Source: Adlercreutzia wanghongyangiae
GTDB lineage: Bacteria > Actinomycetota > Coriobacteriia > Coriobacteriales > Eggerthellaceae
Direction: 5' to 3'
Length of the DNA: 64,000 nucleotides
Assembly (NCBI RefSeq): GCF_035989245.1
Contig: NZ_JAYMFF010000004.1
Location: 1 to 64,000 of the forward strand
Part shown: positions 55,209-64,000 of the stretch, piece by piece
Layout: every line of letters starts with the position of its first letter
Numbering within the stretch: the first letter of the stretch is position 1
The notes under the pieces: generated by a model
Seen by the model: only the letters and a program-made list of their open reading frames with translations
What the model was told of the DNA's origin: nothing
The model's database searches: none
Program-made: the position numbers and the translations under genes

Positions 55209-55874
55209 ATGAATTTCCCACAAACGTTTTCGGTCCATCACTTCCCAGAAAAAACAGTAGGCAAGAATGCGCGCATACCCCTGTTTGTATTTGCCGCGCT
55301 CGCACTCCTCTTGGTTCTTTCGGGGTGCAGTCCGCGCAGTGTGCAGGAAGCCAATGAAGAATCACTAAAGCAGCGAGTTGTCAACTGCTCGATAGCTACG
55401 ATACAGCGATACGAGCAGCACAATGAGCAAGACGCCAGACCAGCTGGAGAGTACTGGATCGCCAGCCCTGTCCCCCGCTACTACCTTTTCAACGAAGAGC
55501 TCGGCGTAATAGCCGCCAAACTGTATCCTCTCATGAAAGGCGACACCCTTCTCGCGTTGCAGTACGTGCCAGACGACGGCGCGCCAGGACTCGATGGGAA
55601 CTATCCTATTGTGGTTACGGACAACCTGGCCTGCTACGAGAGCCTCATTAACGAGGAAGTCTCTTTTGCGGAAATAGAGGTGGACTCCGACCTATGCTGG
55701 CTCGTCACAAACGGTGGAGAGATCGTCCCCGTCGAGAATCAGGAATACGACGAAGACGAAGGCGCCCCTTCCCACTCAGAACACGAAACTACTGAGGAGG
55801 AGCTCGTCCCGTTCCTAGCTTCCATAGATTACTCAACTCCGGGCAAATGGATCGACATTAACCTTAATCGTTAG
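55209..55874 (+). CDS. Lipoprotein of unknown function
   Basis: A 221-residue protein with an N-terminal signal and lipobox LVLSGC (about residue 40), then an acidic soluble domain. AAAGGA precedes the ATG at 55209, 41 bp after the peptidase stop, so the two are probably co-transcribed. Like the peptidase it is AT-richer than the surrounding housekeeping genes. It might be an inhibitor or a partner of the peptidase, but no domain is recognised. Confidence 0.7.
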   Translation: MNFPQTFSVHHFPEKTVGKNARIPLFVFAALALLLVLSGCSPRSVQEANEESLKQRVVNCSIATIQRYEQHNEQDARPAGEYWIASPVPRYYLFNEELGVIAAKLYPLMKGDTLLALQYVPDDGAPGLDGNYPIVVTDNLACYESLINEEVSFAEIEVDSDLCWLVTNGGEIVPVENQEYDEDEGAPSHSEHETTEEELVPFLASIDYSTPGKWIDINLNR

Positions 55875-55887
55875 ACATACCGTCTTA

Positions 55888-55917
55888 TAAGAAAGGCGGC
55901 TCGCGTGGCGGGCCGCC
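55888..55917 (-). terminator. Probable terminator of ahcY
   Basis: On the minus strand GGCGGC pairs with GCCGCC across an 11-nt loop, followed by TTTCTT, 27 bp past the ahcY stop. Confidence 0.5.
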
Positions 55918-55944
55918 CTGGGGAATACAGCTGAATTCAGGCTT

Positions 55945-57201
<1,257 letters not shown>

Positions 57202-57323
57202 GGAAGGCTTCCTTTCCTCGCGGAATCGTACGGCTTATGGGGCACAGGGTACCACAGGCCGCAGCCCCTTCCCCGCCCGCGCCCGGCCGCTGCTCCCAAA
57301 AACCATCCGACGGGACGCCGCCG

Positions 57324-57854
57324 TCAGTCCTCCTCCTGCTCGCGGGGAATCGACTTCGTCTGGCCACAGACGACCTTCACGCCCACGGGAAGCTGGTCGG
57401 CGGCAAGGCCGCTCTCGGCGACCTCTTCCTCGCCCACCACCGTGTCGTAGGGCCAATCGATGATGCCGCCGAAGTCGTAGACCTGCTCGTAGCCCAGGGC
57501 CGCCAGCTTGCGCGCGGCCTCGGCGGAGCGCACGCCGCTGCGGCAGTAGACGAGCACGGGAGCCGTCTTGTCGGGCGCGACTTCGGCCGCCGACTGCCCG
57601 TCGATAGCATCAAGCGTCAGAAGCCGCGCGTTCACAATGTGCCCGGTGGCATATTCCTCCAGCGTGCGCACATCGAACACCACCGTCTCGTTGGAGACCA
57701 TCATGTCGCGGGCCTCGCTCGCCTTGATTTTCTCGATCACCCCAGCACCTTCCTCGAAAGCATCGTCGGACTTCGGCGTCATGATAGCGCCGACGGCGAC
57801 GACTGCCGCAAGCAGAAAGGCGGCGGCGGCAAATTTCCGCGCGTTGGCAGCCAC
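57324..57854 (-). CDS. Membrane-anchored rhodanese-domain protein
   Basis: A 176-residue protein with an N-terminal hydrophobic helix (about 7-27) and a rhodanese domain whose active-site loop is CRSGVRS (cysteine near 111). Rhodanese cysteines carry a persulfide. I place the start at GTG 57854 because the helix is part of the frame; the RBS is poor. It starts 8 nt after the xdhC stop. The single helix should put the domain outside the membrane. A role in sulfur handling for the molybdenum enzyme is suggested by context only. Confidence 0.8.
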   Translation of the reverse strand: MAANARKFAAAAFLLAAVVAVGAIMTPKSDDAFEEGAGVIEKIKASEARDMMVSNETVVFDVRTLEEYATGHIVNARLLTLDAIDGQSAAEVAPDKTAPVLVYCRSGVRSAEAARKLAALGYEQVYDFGGIIDWPYDTVVGEEEVAESGLAADQLPVGVKVVCGQTKSIPREQEED

Positions 57855-57862
57855 AACACAGC

Positions 57863-59125
57863 CTATCGCGAGGCCTTGGCGGCCGCATCGGCCTCGGCCT
57901 TGCGGGCAGACTCCGCCATGGTGGTCAGCGCATAGGGGCTGCCGTGGCGCACGGCGGTGATCTCGGCCATAACCGACAGGGCGATCTCGGCCGGCTCGCG
58001 GCCGCGCAGGTCGAGGCCGATGGGACCGAAGATGCGGTCGATCTCCTCGTCGGTGTGCCCCGCCTCCACCAACGCCCGGTAGCGCGAAAGCTGCGTGGTG
58101 ATGCGGCCGAGGGAGCCGATGTAGAAGGCCGGCGACTTCAAGGCGACCGACAAGGCGGGCACATCGATTTTCGGGTCGTGGGTTAAGGCGCACACCGCCG
58201 TGGAGAACGTGAGCGGAATGCTCTTGAAAGCCTCCTGGGGCCACGCGTGCACAAGCTCGTCAACGCCCGGGAAGCGCTCGCCGGTGGCGAACACGCGGCG
58301 CGGGTCGATGACGACGGTACGGAACCCCAGCACATGGGCGATCTCGCACAGGCGCATGGCGATGTGCACGCCGCCGATGCAGATAAGCTGGGGCTTCGAG
58401 GACACGCGGGCGAAAAACCAATCCACCGGCCCCTCGATAACATGGCCCGCAGACTCGGTCAGGGGCCGATCCCAGGCAGCGGCGGCAACACGGGCGATGC
58501 GCTCCCCCGCACCTGCGCCCCGAACCGCCTCAACGGGCACAACGGCGCACACCGCATCGTCGGCAGTCGCCTCGATAACCGCGAGGCGTTCCCGGCAGTC
58601 GGACGCAAGGGTCTCAAGCGCCGCCCGGGCCGTCGCCTCATCAGCCACGATAAGGGTCGTGCCGATAAGGGATGCCTCGCCTTCGGGGGCATCCGCACTG
58701 GGGAGGGGCTCGATGCGGATGTCCCCGGAGACCGGTTCCGCCGCCTCCACGGCGGTCAGGCGCAGATAGGCGCCATCGGCGGCGAGCAGCGCGTCTTCCA
58801 TGGCGAAGAGCACCTCATCGAGGGCGTTCACGAAGACCTCGATGTTGCCGCCGCAAGACAGGCCCACTTCCTGGGCCCGTCGCGTGGAGGCGTGGAACTT
58901 CTCAAGGGAGGAGAGCCGCCCGGTCGCGCACTCCATGGCCACCTGGGCCACGGCGCCCTCGATGCAGCCGCCGGAAACCGAACCGGAAAGCCTGCCGTCG
59001 GCCGACACCGCCATCACCGACCCCGGCACGCGGGGCGAAGACCCCCACGTCTTGGTCACCTGGGCCAGGGCCACGCACTGCCCCTCGGCAAACCACCGGC
59101 GCACATCGTCACGAACCTCGCGCAT
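57863..59125 (-). CDS. xdhC: XdhC-family molybdenum-cofactor insertion protein
   Basis: A 420-residue protein with the N-terminal XdhC/CoxI segment (ALAQVTKTWGSSPRVPGSVM, then GSVSGGCIEGAV, about 18-60) and a C-terminal Rossmann-like half (ICIGGVHIAMRLCEIAHVLGF, about 255). XdhC binds molybdenum cofactor, helps its sulfuration and loads it into xanthine-dehydrogenase-type enzymes. This fits the molybdenum-hydroxylase-like subunits upstream on the same strand. GGAGGAGAGG precedes the start at 59125. Confidence 0.88.
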   Translation of the reverse strand: MREVRDDVRRWFAEGQCVALAQVTKTWGSSPRVPGSVMAVSADGRLSGSVSGGCIEGAVAQVAMECATGRLSSLEKFHASTRRAQEVGLSCGGNIEVFVNALDEVLFAMEDALLAADGAYLRLTAVEAAEPVSGDIRIEPLPSADAPEGEASLIGTTLIVADEATARAALETLASDCRERLAVIEATADDAVCAVVPVEAVRGAGAGERIARVAAAAWDRPLTESAGHVIEGPVDWFFARVSSKPQLICIGGVHIAMRLCEIAHVLGFRTVVIDPRRVFATGERFPGVDELVHAWPQEAFKSIPLTFSTAVCALTHDPKIDVPALSVALKSPAFYIGSLGRITTQLSRYRALVEAGHTDEEIDRIFGPIGLDLRGREPAEIALSVMAEITAVRHGSPYALTTMAESARKAEADAAAKASR

Positions 59126-59172
59126 GTTCCTCTCCTCCTGATAAATATCAATCAACAACCTCGCTGGTTCGC

Positions 59173-59297
59173 CCAAGGAAGTCAGCGAGGGGCCGACAGG
59201 TGCCTGGAATCGCCCCGCCTTTGGGTCAAGTGACCCTCGATCACGCCGAGCCCGAAACAAGGGGCAAGGCCAGGCGCCTGTCGGAACCGCAGCGTCG
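59173..59297. repeat. Dispersed palindromic repeat, long copy
   Basis: Ends match the 41388-41438 element (CCAAGGAAG on the left, CAGCGTCG on the right). The arms CCGACAGGTGCCTGG (59193-59207) and CCAGGCGCCTGTCGG (59270-59284) pair at 14 of 15 positions around a 62-nt interior that the other copy lacks. It lies between the dihaem lipoprotein and xdhC genes. Confidence 0.6.
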
Positions 59298-59332
59298 ATG
59301 CATTCGCCGTTGCGTCAGCAGCGACGGCATCA

Positions 59333-59827
59333 TTACATATCGTGGCAGGTCAGGCATTCCCCGTCGGTCAAGTTCTGATCGACGTGGCTCGCGGGCATCT
59401 GGATTCCCACACCCGATCCGTCGGGCGTGTGGCACGTCGTGCAGGCTGTGCCCTTGGTGTCGCCGTGCACCACTTCGGGAATATCGCAGGCGATGCCGTA
59501 GACCGGCACGTACTCCCCCGCGCTGTAGTCGGTGATGCCCTCGAGCGGCTCGAGGTTGGTCGACTGCACGGCGCCCACGGCGCCGCCTGCGATGCGCTCC
59601 TGCTGGAGCTGCTCCTCCTCGGAGCCCTCGATGGCCTTGCCGCTCGCGGCCGCGGCATCGACGCTCGGGTCATAGGGCGTGTACTCGCCGCGCACCACCA
59701 TATCATTGGAAGCCAGGCCATCGCTGGGGGCGACCTCTTGAGTCTCGGGCGCACAGCCCGCAAGGCCTAAAGTCAGCGCCGAGGCGCACAGTATCGCCGC
59801 GAGGCCCTTCCTTTTCATTCCCTTCAT
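59333..59827 (-). CDS. Dihaem c-type cytochrome lipoprotein
   Basis: A 164-residue lipoprotein (lipobox GLAGC near residue 25) with two haem-c attachment motifs near the C-terminus, CTTCH (about 130) and CLTCH (about 158). It should sit on the outer face of the membrane and carry electrons. AAAGGAG precedes the start at 59827; an internal ATG three codons later is possible. It lies within the molybdenum-enzyme gene cluster, so it may connect that enzyme, or another reductase, to the quinone pool. Confidence 0.88.
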   Translation of the reverse strand: MKGMKRKGLAAILCASALTLGLAGCAPETQEVAPSDGLASNDMVVRGEYTPYDPSVDAAAASGKAIEGSEEEQLQQERIAGGAVGAVQSTNLEPLEGITDYSAGEYVPVYGIACDIPEVVHGDTKGTACTTCHTPDGSGVGIQMPASHVDQNLTDGECLTCHDM

Positions 59828-59845
59828 GTCTTATCTCCTTTTCAA

Positions 59846-60937
59846 CTAGTGAGAAATGGGGTTGAAAGCAACGTTGCGAATCGGTTCGGATTGAAGTTCG
59901 CGAGCTATCACGTCAAGCGCTTCCTCGTCGAGTTCCACCTGGTGGCAGCAAACTGCGGGGGCCGCAGGGTCATCGGCCATCTCAGGAGGAAAGCCCTTGG
60001 CCGCTCCGTAGGTGACGACTTGCAGCGGACGCTTGATGCGCAGCTTCTGGGCCCGCTGAATGAAGGCGCCCAAATAGGAGCGATTCTCCATTTCGCGGGG
60101 AGCCAGAACGCTCACGGCCAAATCGCAGTGCACCTGGTGCTTTTCCTTGCGATCGACCACAGGCACCACCGCCCTCTCGTCGGCAAGACGGTAGAGCAAA
60201 AGCACGCGGTGGCTCAAAAGCTCGTAGGTATTCCCTCCGGCCGAGGTATCCCGCGCCAGCGGAGCTATAGCATCGTAGTAGTCGATCTCCCGCGCGCACT
60301 CCATCTTCAGCGCGTAAGTTTCGCCCTCGTGCGTGCGAAACATCGCCTCGGGCACGCGAAGCTCGCGCGAAGGCACCTGCCACCCGGCACGCACCTCGTC
60401 GGTCTCGACCGCCACAAGCGAATCGGGGCCCCCGGCAGCAACGGCCCAGAAACGCACCGGTGCAAGGGCGCTCGCCACGCCCAGGTAGACCCAGGCCTCG
60501 TAGGCCGCGCGAAGGAGCACCTCGAAGGGAGCCCGCGCTACCTCGCGCGCTGCGCCGTCCACCTCGGCCAAAGGAACCAGGCCGCTTGCCGCATCCAGCA
60601 CGAGGGCCTGCAGAGGCCGCGCGGCGGCTGCGCGCGGATCGGCGACGAATTGCTCGAGGCGCGGGGCCAACGCGTAGCGGGAAAGGCCCGCAGCTCGGCA
60701 AAGGTCGTCTCTCACCGCGGCAAGCCGGCCGGCCAGCACCTCGGCCTCGGACAAGCCGTCAGCCAAGACCTCCTCGGCAAGCAGCCCCTGCACCTGTTCG
60801 ACCCGCCGGTAAAACTCCTCGCGCAGGGGCTTTCGCACCGAAACCCTGCCGGGTGCGAGGTCGATGTCCTCTTGGGAAGCCGCCCACTGGCGTAGCGCCC
60901 CCAGAGCGCTCCCCCACGTCGTTGTGCTCCTGGCCAT
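59846..60937 (-). CDS. Unrecognised protein of the molybdenum-enzyme cluster
   Basis: A 363-residue, probably cytoplasmic protein with no signal peptide, membrane helix or metal-binding cluster that I recognise. The N-terminal half is helical and charged. The C-terminal half contains CCHQVELDEEAL (two adjacent cysteines and a histidine, about residue 332). GGAGGAG precedes the ATG at 60937. It lies between the FAD subunit and the dihaem lipoprotein, 18-28 bp from each, so it is part of the same operon. It could be a chaperone or assembly factor; this is a guess from position. Confidence 0.65.
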   Translation of the reverse strand: MARSTTTWGSALGALRQWAASQEDIDLAPGRVSVRKPLREEFYRRVEQVQGLLAEEVLADGLSEAEVLAGRLAAVRDDLCRAAGLSRYALAPRLEQFVADPRAAAARPLQALVLDAASGLVPLAEVDGAAREVARAPFEVLLRAAYEAWVYLGVASALAPVRFWAVAAGGPDSLVAVETDEVRAGWQVPSRELRVPEAMFRTHEGETYALKMECAREIDYYDAIAPLARDTSAGGNTYELLSHRVLLLYRLADERAVVPVVDRKEKHQVHCDLAVSVLAPREMENRSYLGAFIQRAQKLRIKRPLQVVTYGAAKGFPPEMADDPAAPAVCCHQVELDEEALDVIARELQSEPIRNVAFNPISH

Positions 60938-60964
60938 AGCCGTCTCCTCCATCCGAGCGTCAGA

Positions 60965-61903
60965 TTAGGCGATCTCGGTCAGCGTGCGCTTCACGAGCGT
61001 CCGCGCGATGTCCACCTTGTAGGCGTTCTTGCCGAGCGGCTTGGCCACCGACACGGCCGCCTCGCCGGCCTTCGCGGCGGACTGCTCGTTCACGCCGCTG
61101 GAAACCTCGGCCTCCGCCTCCTTGGAGCGCCAGGGCGCCGGGTACACGCCACCGAGCACCACGCGGGTAGCCCCGTCGGCGCCCTGGGCCACGGCGCAAT
61201 TCACCACAGGGAAGTCGATGGACTTGCGCAGGGCGAACTTCTGGAAGGCGCTCTTGGCCGTCTTGGGCACGCGGAACTCCTTCACCACCTCGCCGTCCTC
61301 CAGCACGTTGGAGCGGTGGCCGCGGGCACCGAAGAACTCCTCGGCGGGAACCTCGCGCTTGGTGGTGACCACCGTGGCCCCCAATGCCACGAGCGCCGGA
61401 GCGGTGTCGTGGGACGAGGAGGCGAAGCAGCCGCCGTCATCGCCGAAGATGGAGTGGTAGCGGTTGTCGCCGATGCGGGCCGGACAGGTCTTGCCGCCCT
61501 TGCGCCGGCAGTGAAAGCGATCGTCGGGCACGCGGAAATACCAGCAGCGGTGCATCTGGCAGACATTGCCTCCGAGCGTGCCCATGTGGCGGATGGTGGG
61601 CGATGCCACGCGCGAGGCCGCCTGGGCCAGGGCTGCGGCATGCTCCTTCACCACATCGCTCTCGGCCACATCCGAAAGCCTCGCCAGTGCGCCGATGCGC
61701 AGCTCGTCGCCGGCATCCTCGATGCCGTCCATGCCCTCAATGGTCTTCAAGTCGATAACCGTCTCGGGATACTCGGGGAAGATCTCGTCCTTGAGCGTTC
61801 CCAGAAGGTCGGTGCCCCCGGCCATGACCCAGGCGGTGCCGTTCGCTGCCTCGCTGGCGGCCTGGTCGACCGAGGAGGCCTGCATGTGCTTGAAGTGCTT
61901 CAT
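60965..61903 (-). CDS. Molybdenum-hydroxylase FAD subunit with an extra four-cysteine segment
   Basis: A 312-residue protein of the CoxM/XdhB FAD-binding family: VMAGGTDLLG (FAD pyrophosphate loop, 26-35) and PTIRHMGTLGGNV (102-114). Directly after the second FAD motif it has cysteines at 115, 120, 132 and 140 that most members lack. A comparable insert in 4-hydroxybenzoyl-CoA reductase beta subunit carries a 4Fe-4S cluster. GGAGG precedes the start. It follows the large-subunit gene by 16 bp and should take electrons from the molybdenum subunit. Confidence 0.88.
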   Translation of the reverse strand: MKHFKHMQASSVDQAASEAANGTAWVMAGGTDLLGTLKDEIFPEYPETVIDLKTIEGMDGIEDAGDELRIGALARLSDVAESDVVKEHAAALAQAASRVASPTIRHMGTLGGNVCQMHRCWYFRVPDDRFHCRRKGGKTCPARIGDNRYHSIFGDDGGCFASSSHDTAPALVALGATVVTTKREVPAEEFFGARGHRSNVLEDGEVVKEFRVPKTAKSAFQKFALRKSIDFPVVNCAVAQGADGATRVVLGGVYPAPWRSKEAEAEVSSGVNEQSAAKAGEAAVSVAKPLGKNAYKVDIARTLVKRTLTEIA

Positions 61904-61919
61904 CGTTTCTCCTCCTTCT

Positions 61920-64000
61920 CTACGCCTGCTTGGAAGCGATGGCGGCCAGCACCTTGTCGGGCGTGAAGGGCTGCTGGTTCACCCAAGCGCCGATGGCATT
62001 CTGGATAGCCAGACCCACCAGGCCCGCATTGGTATGGGCATGGGCCACGCCAGTGGACCCGTAGGCGCCGCCGCCCATGCGCGTCTCGACGGGCACTCCC
62101 TCGATGGCGGGCTGGTCGAGGGCCGTGGGCACCTTGTAGTCGTACATGTTGCCGTTCAATAGCACACCGGTGTTCTCGTCCCAGATGAGCTCCTCGCGCA
62201 GCGCACGCCCCTCGGCCATGGTGAGCGCCATCTCGATCTGGCCCAAGGCCGAGGCCGGGCGGATGACCTTGCCGAAGTCGTGGGCCGACACGTAGTCGGT
62301 GATCTCCACGAGACCGGTCTCGGGGTCGACGGCCACCTCGCAGAAGTCCACGTTCATGGTGCGCACCACATCGGACTGGAAGGGAACCTCCGGCTTGCCG
62401 CAATACCCCACGGCCAGCTGGCCGATACCCACGATGGGCATCTGCTGGGAGGGGTCGGCCTTCAGCGTGATCATGGAGTCCACCAGATCCACCTCGTCGG
62501 CCGTCACGCCGAACAGCGCCGCGCCCGTGGCGAGAATCTGCTGCTTCAGCTGCACGGCCGCCTCCTTGGCCGCCCAGGTGCAGGTGCTGCCGCGGTCGGC
62601 CGCGTCGCCCTGCTGCCAGTTGTTGTAGTTGGGCGCGTAGTAGACGATGACGTCTTCCAGCTTCATGCCCATCTCCTCGGCGATGACCAGCTGCACCGCA
62701 TCGGGCCAGTAGGTGCCGATGAGGGCCTCGGCGTAGGGCATGTAGATCTTGCCGTCCACGCCCATGCGCAAATTGATGTTGTAGGAGATCATGCCCCAGG
62801 TCATCGACCAGCAGGCACGGGCCGCCACACCGTGCAGGCGTCCGTCCTCCAGCGTCTTCTCGCCGGCCTTGTGCCATTTCCCGTCCCAATCAAACGCCTT
62901 CTTGCCAGCGTCCATGCAGGCAGAGAGCGAGGGGTCGGTCACCGAGACGTTCTTCATGATGACGTCGGTGATGGGCATATCCAAAGCGTCGGCGATATGG
63001 GCGAAGGCCAGATTCACCGGCTCCCACATGTCCTTGCCCGGGTCGGCCGTGGTGCAGGCGCCGTTGGTGACGTAGTAGGCCATCTCGGAGTAGATGTTGG
63101 GGCACGTGGTGGACTTGAAGGCCTGGGCATTAGGCGGCAGCACCAAGTGCCCGTGAGTCTTGTCGCCGTAGCCGCCGCGGGCACCGGACTGGTGCACGTT
63201 CTTCGACTGTACCGCATGCAGGGTGCCATCGTTGTTGTAGCCGATGCGGGCGGTGATGTAGGTCTGGGGCACCGCGGCGTCGAAGGCCTGGCGGCGGGTG
63301 CTCACGAAACGCACGGGGGTGCCGCCGAGGCGCTTGGAGAGCACCGGGGCCAGAAGCGCGCCGCGCTTCTCCACGAAGTCGCAGTAGCGCGAGGCCATGT
63401 ACGGCGAGAGAGCACGCACCTTGTCCGCATAGGTGCCCATGCCCATGAACGCGGACACGGCCGGCCCGTTGTTCGGGAAGTGGGCGTGGTTGGTCACGTA
63501 GCACATCTTCTCGCCGTCGGGGTTGCCCCACGGGTCGTTGTCCCAGTAGCTGAAGTAGGCCGGCGGCATGGAGCGGAACTGGCTCCACATGGGGCGCCCG
63601 TACTCGATGACCTCCACATGGTCGGATTCGGCCAGGCCCTTCTCCACATTGCCGATCTCCCATTCGACCGGCGCCCCGAAGGTGTTGCCGGTCATGTTGG
63701 AGTCGGGGTTCATCTCGGGGCGCAGGATGGGCGCGCCGGGCTTGGCGGCCTCGCGGCAGTCGGTGATGAAGGGCAAAGCCTCCCATTCCACGGCCACAGC
63801 ATCGAGCGCCCGCTTGCAGGCCTCCTCGTTGTCGGCCACCACGACCACGCCCACCTCGTCGCCCTCGAACTCGGCCTCATCGCCCAAAAGCGGGCTCTCT
63901 CCAAAGGCGAAGTAGGCCGGCTTGTACTTAGGCATGGAGGCGATTTCCTCGTCCTCGTAGGTGAGCACGAGGTGCACGCCGGGCACCTTCTCCGCCTCGG
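61920..64000 (-). CDS. Molybdenum-hydroxylase-like large subunit, partial at window end
   Basis: At least 693 codons of a xanthine-dehydrogenase-family molybdopterin-binding subunit; the N-terminus lies beyond the right edge. Family features are visible (DEVGVVVVADNEEACKRAL near the edge, GYNNDGTLHAVQ, QIEMALTMAEGRALREEL, VPVETRMGGGAYG). However, the usual cofactor motifs are altered. Where GGxFGGK is expected the sequence reads SRYCDFVEK, AYRGAGRP is replaced by ACTTADPGKD, and the catalytic GxGE loop reads GGGAYG (62061-62081) with no Glu. It may bind a different cofactor state or do different chemistry. The FAD subunit follows at 16 bp. Confidence 0.85.
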   Translation of the reverse strand, partial: EAEKVPGVHLVLTYEDEEIASMPKYKPAYFAFGESPLLGDEAEFEGDEVGVVVVADNEEACKRALDAVAVEWEALPFITDCREAAKPGAPILRPEMNPDSNMTGNTFGAPVEWEIGNVEKGLAESDHVEVIEYGRPMWSQFRSMPPAYFSYWDNDPWGNPDGEKMCYVTNHAHFPNNGPAVSAFMGMGTYADKVRALSPYMASRYCDFVEKRGALLAPVLSKRLGGTPVRFVSTRRQAFDAAVPQTYITARIGYNNDGTLHAVQSKNVHQSGARGGYGDKTHGHLVLPPNAQAFKSTTCPNIYSEMAYYVTNGACTTADPGKDMWEPVNLAFAHIADALDMPITDVIMKNVSVTDPSLSACMDAGKKAFDWDGKWHKAGEKTLEDGRLHGVAARACWSMTWGMISYNINLRMGVDGKIYMPYAEALIGTYWPDAVQLVIAEEMGMKLEDVIVYYAPNYNNWQQGDAADRGSTCTWAAKEAAVQLKQQILATGAALFGVTADEVDLVDSMITLKADPSQQMPIVGIGQLAVGYCGKPEVPFQSDVVRTMNVDFCEVAVDPETGLVEITDYVSAHDFGKVIRPASALGQIEMALTMAEGRALREELIWDENTGVLLNGNMYDYKVPTALDQPAIEGVPVETRMGGGAYGSTGVAHAHTNAGLVGLAIQNAIGAWVNQQPFTPDKVLAAIASKQA

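Noticed and set aside
57202..57323. SAH riboswitch before ahcY
   Set aside because: The leader was scanned for the conserved SAH-riboswitch core by eye and nothing convincing was found; a covariance search would be needed to exclude it fully.
61920..64000. Aerobic-type CO dehydrogenase large subunit
   Set aside because: The CoxL active-site AYRCSFR motif is absent, and the catalytic loop differs.

Overview
The window is high-GC, gene-dense bacterial chromosome. The organism is most likely an anaerobic gut actinobacterium of the Coriobacteriia, family Eggerthellaceae (Eggerthella/Adlercreutzia/Gordonibacter-like). This rests on several features together: Tat-exported lipoprotein FAD reductases of the fumarate-reductase type, one of them next to a many-membrane-segment LuxR regulator; a two-gene minimal SUF (SMS) system; a four-subunit group 3b-type NiFe hydrogenase; a molybdenum-hydroxylase-like gene set; and a surface protein with an LAQTG sorting motif. 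The assignment is inference, because no rRNA gene is present.

Layout. 1-0.6 kb: three tandem tRNA-Asp genes with one promoter and one terminator; the middle copy carries two damaging-looking substitutions. 0.6-11 kb: a HIT protein, then one long minus-strand cell-shape operon, mreB-mreC-mreD-PBP2-rodA, followed without a break by a DUF697 membrane protein and a coupled pair of radical-SAM-family genes. 11-18 kb: two respiratory-type flavoprotein reductases with their regulators. The LuxR regulator is frameshifted at a G tract. Between them lies a scarred 0.6 kb holding the 3' end of a second LuxR gene, a small terminal-inverted-repeat element, and the last 22 codons of a lost hydrogenase large subunit. 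18-22 kb: hydB-hydG-hydD-hydA hydrogenase operon. 22-33 kb: housekeeping genes (ndk, TPR protein, cyclophilin, RumA-type methyltransferase, lipid kinase, GtrA, two glycosyltransferases, DEAD-box helicase, NifX-like protein) with tRNA-Arg and tRNA-Glu.

33-40 kb: an AT-richer gap, then a surface protein of about 1,985 residues whose signal peptide is out of frame with the rest because of a C10 tract, the pattern of a phase-variable adhesin in the OFF state. 40-41 kb: infC-rpmI-rplT with a leader terminator and an apparent AUA start for infC. 41-49 kb: two membrane proteins of unknown function, an M16C peptidase, the minimal SUF pair and an orphan solute-binding lipoprotein. 49-56 kb: ComF, a processive glycosyltransferase, and an ECF sigma/anti-sigma pair divergent from a secreted cysteine peptidase with wall-binding repeats and a lipoprotein. 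56-64 kb: ahcY, then a minus-strand redox cluster with a molybdenum-hydroxylase-like large subunit (cut by the window end), an FAD subunit with an extra four-cysteine segment, an unrecognised 363-residue protein, a dihaem lipoprotein, XdhC and a membrane-anchored rhodanese.

Together the genes describe an anaerobe that moves electrons from H2 or NAD(P)H to exported flavoprotein reductases and probably to a dihaem lipoprotein. The best candidates for undescribed biology are the C-tract-switched adhesin and the right-hand redox cluster, whose large subunit lacks the usual active-site motifs of its family.
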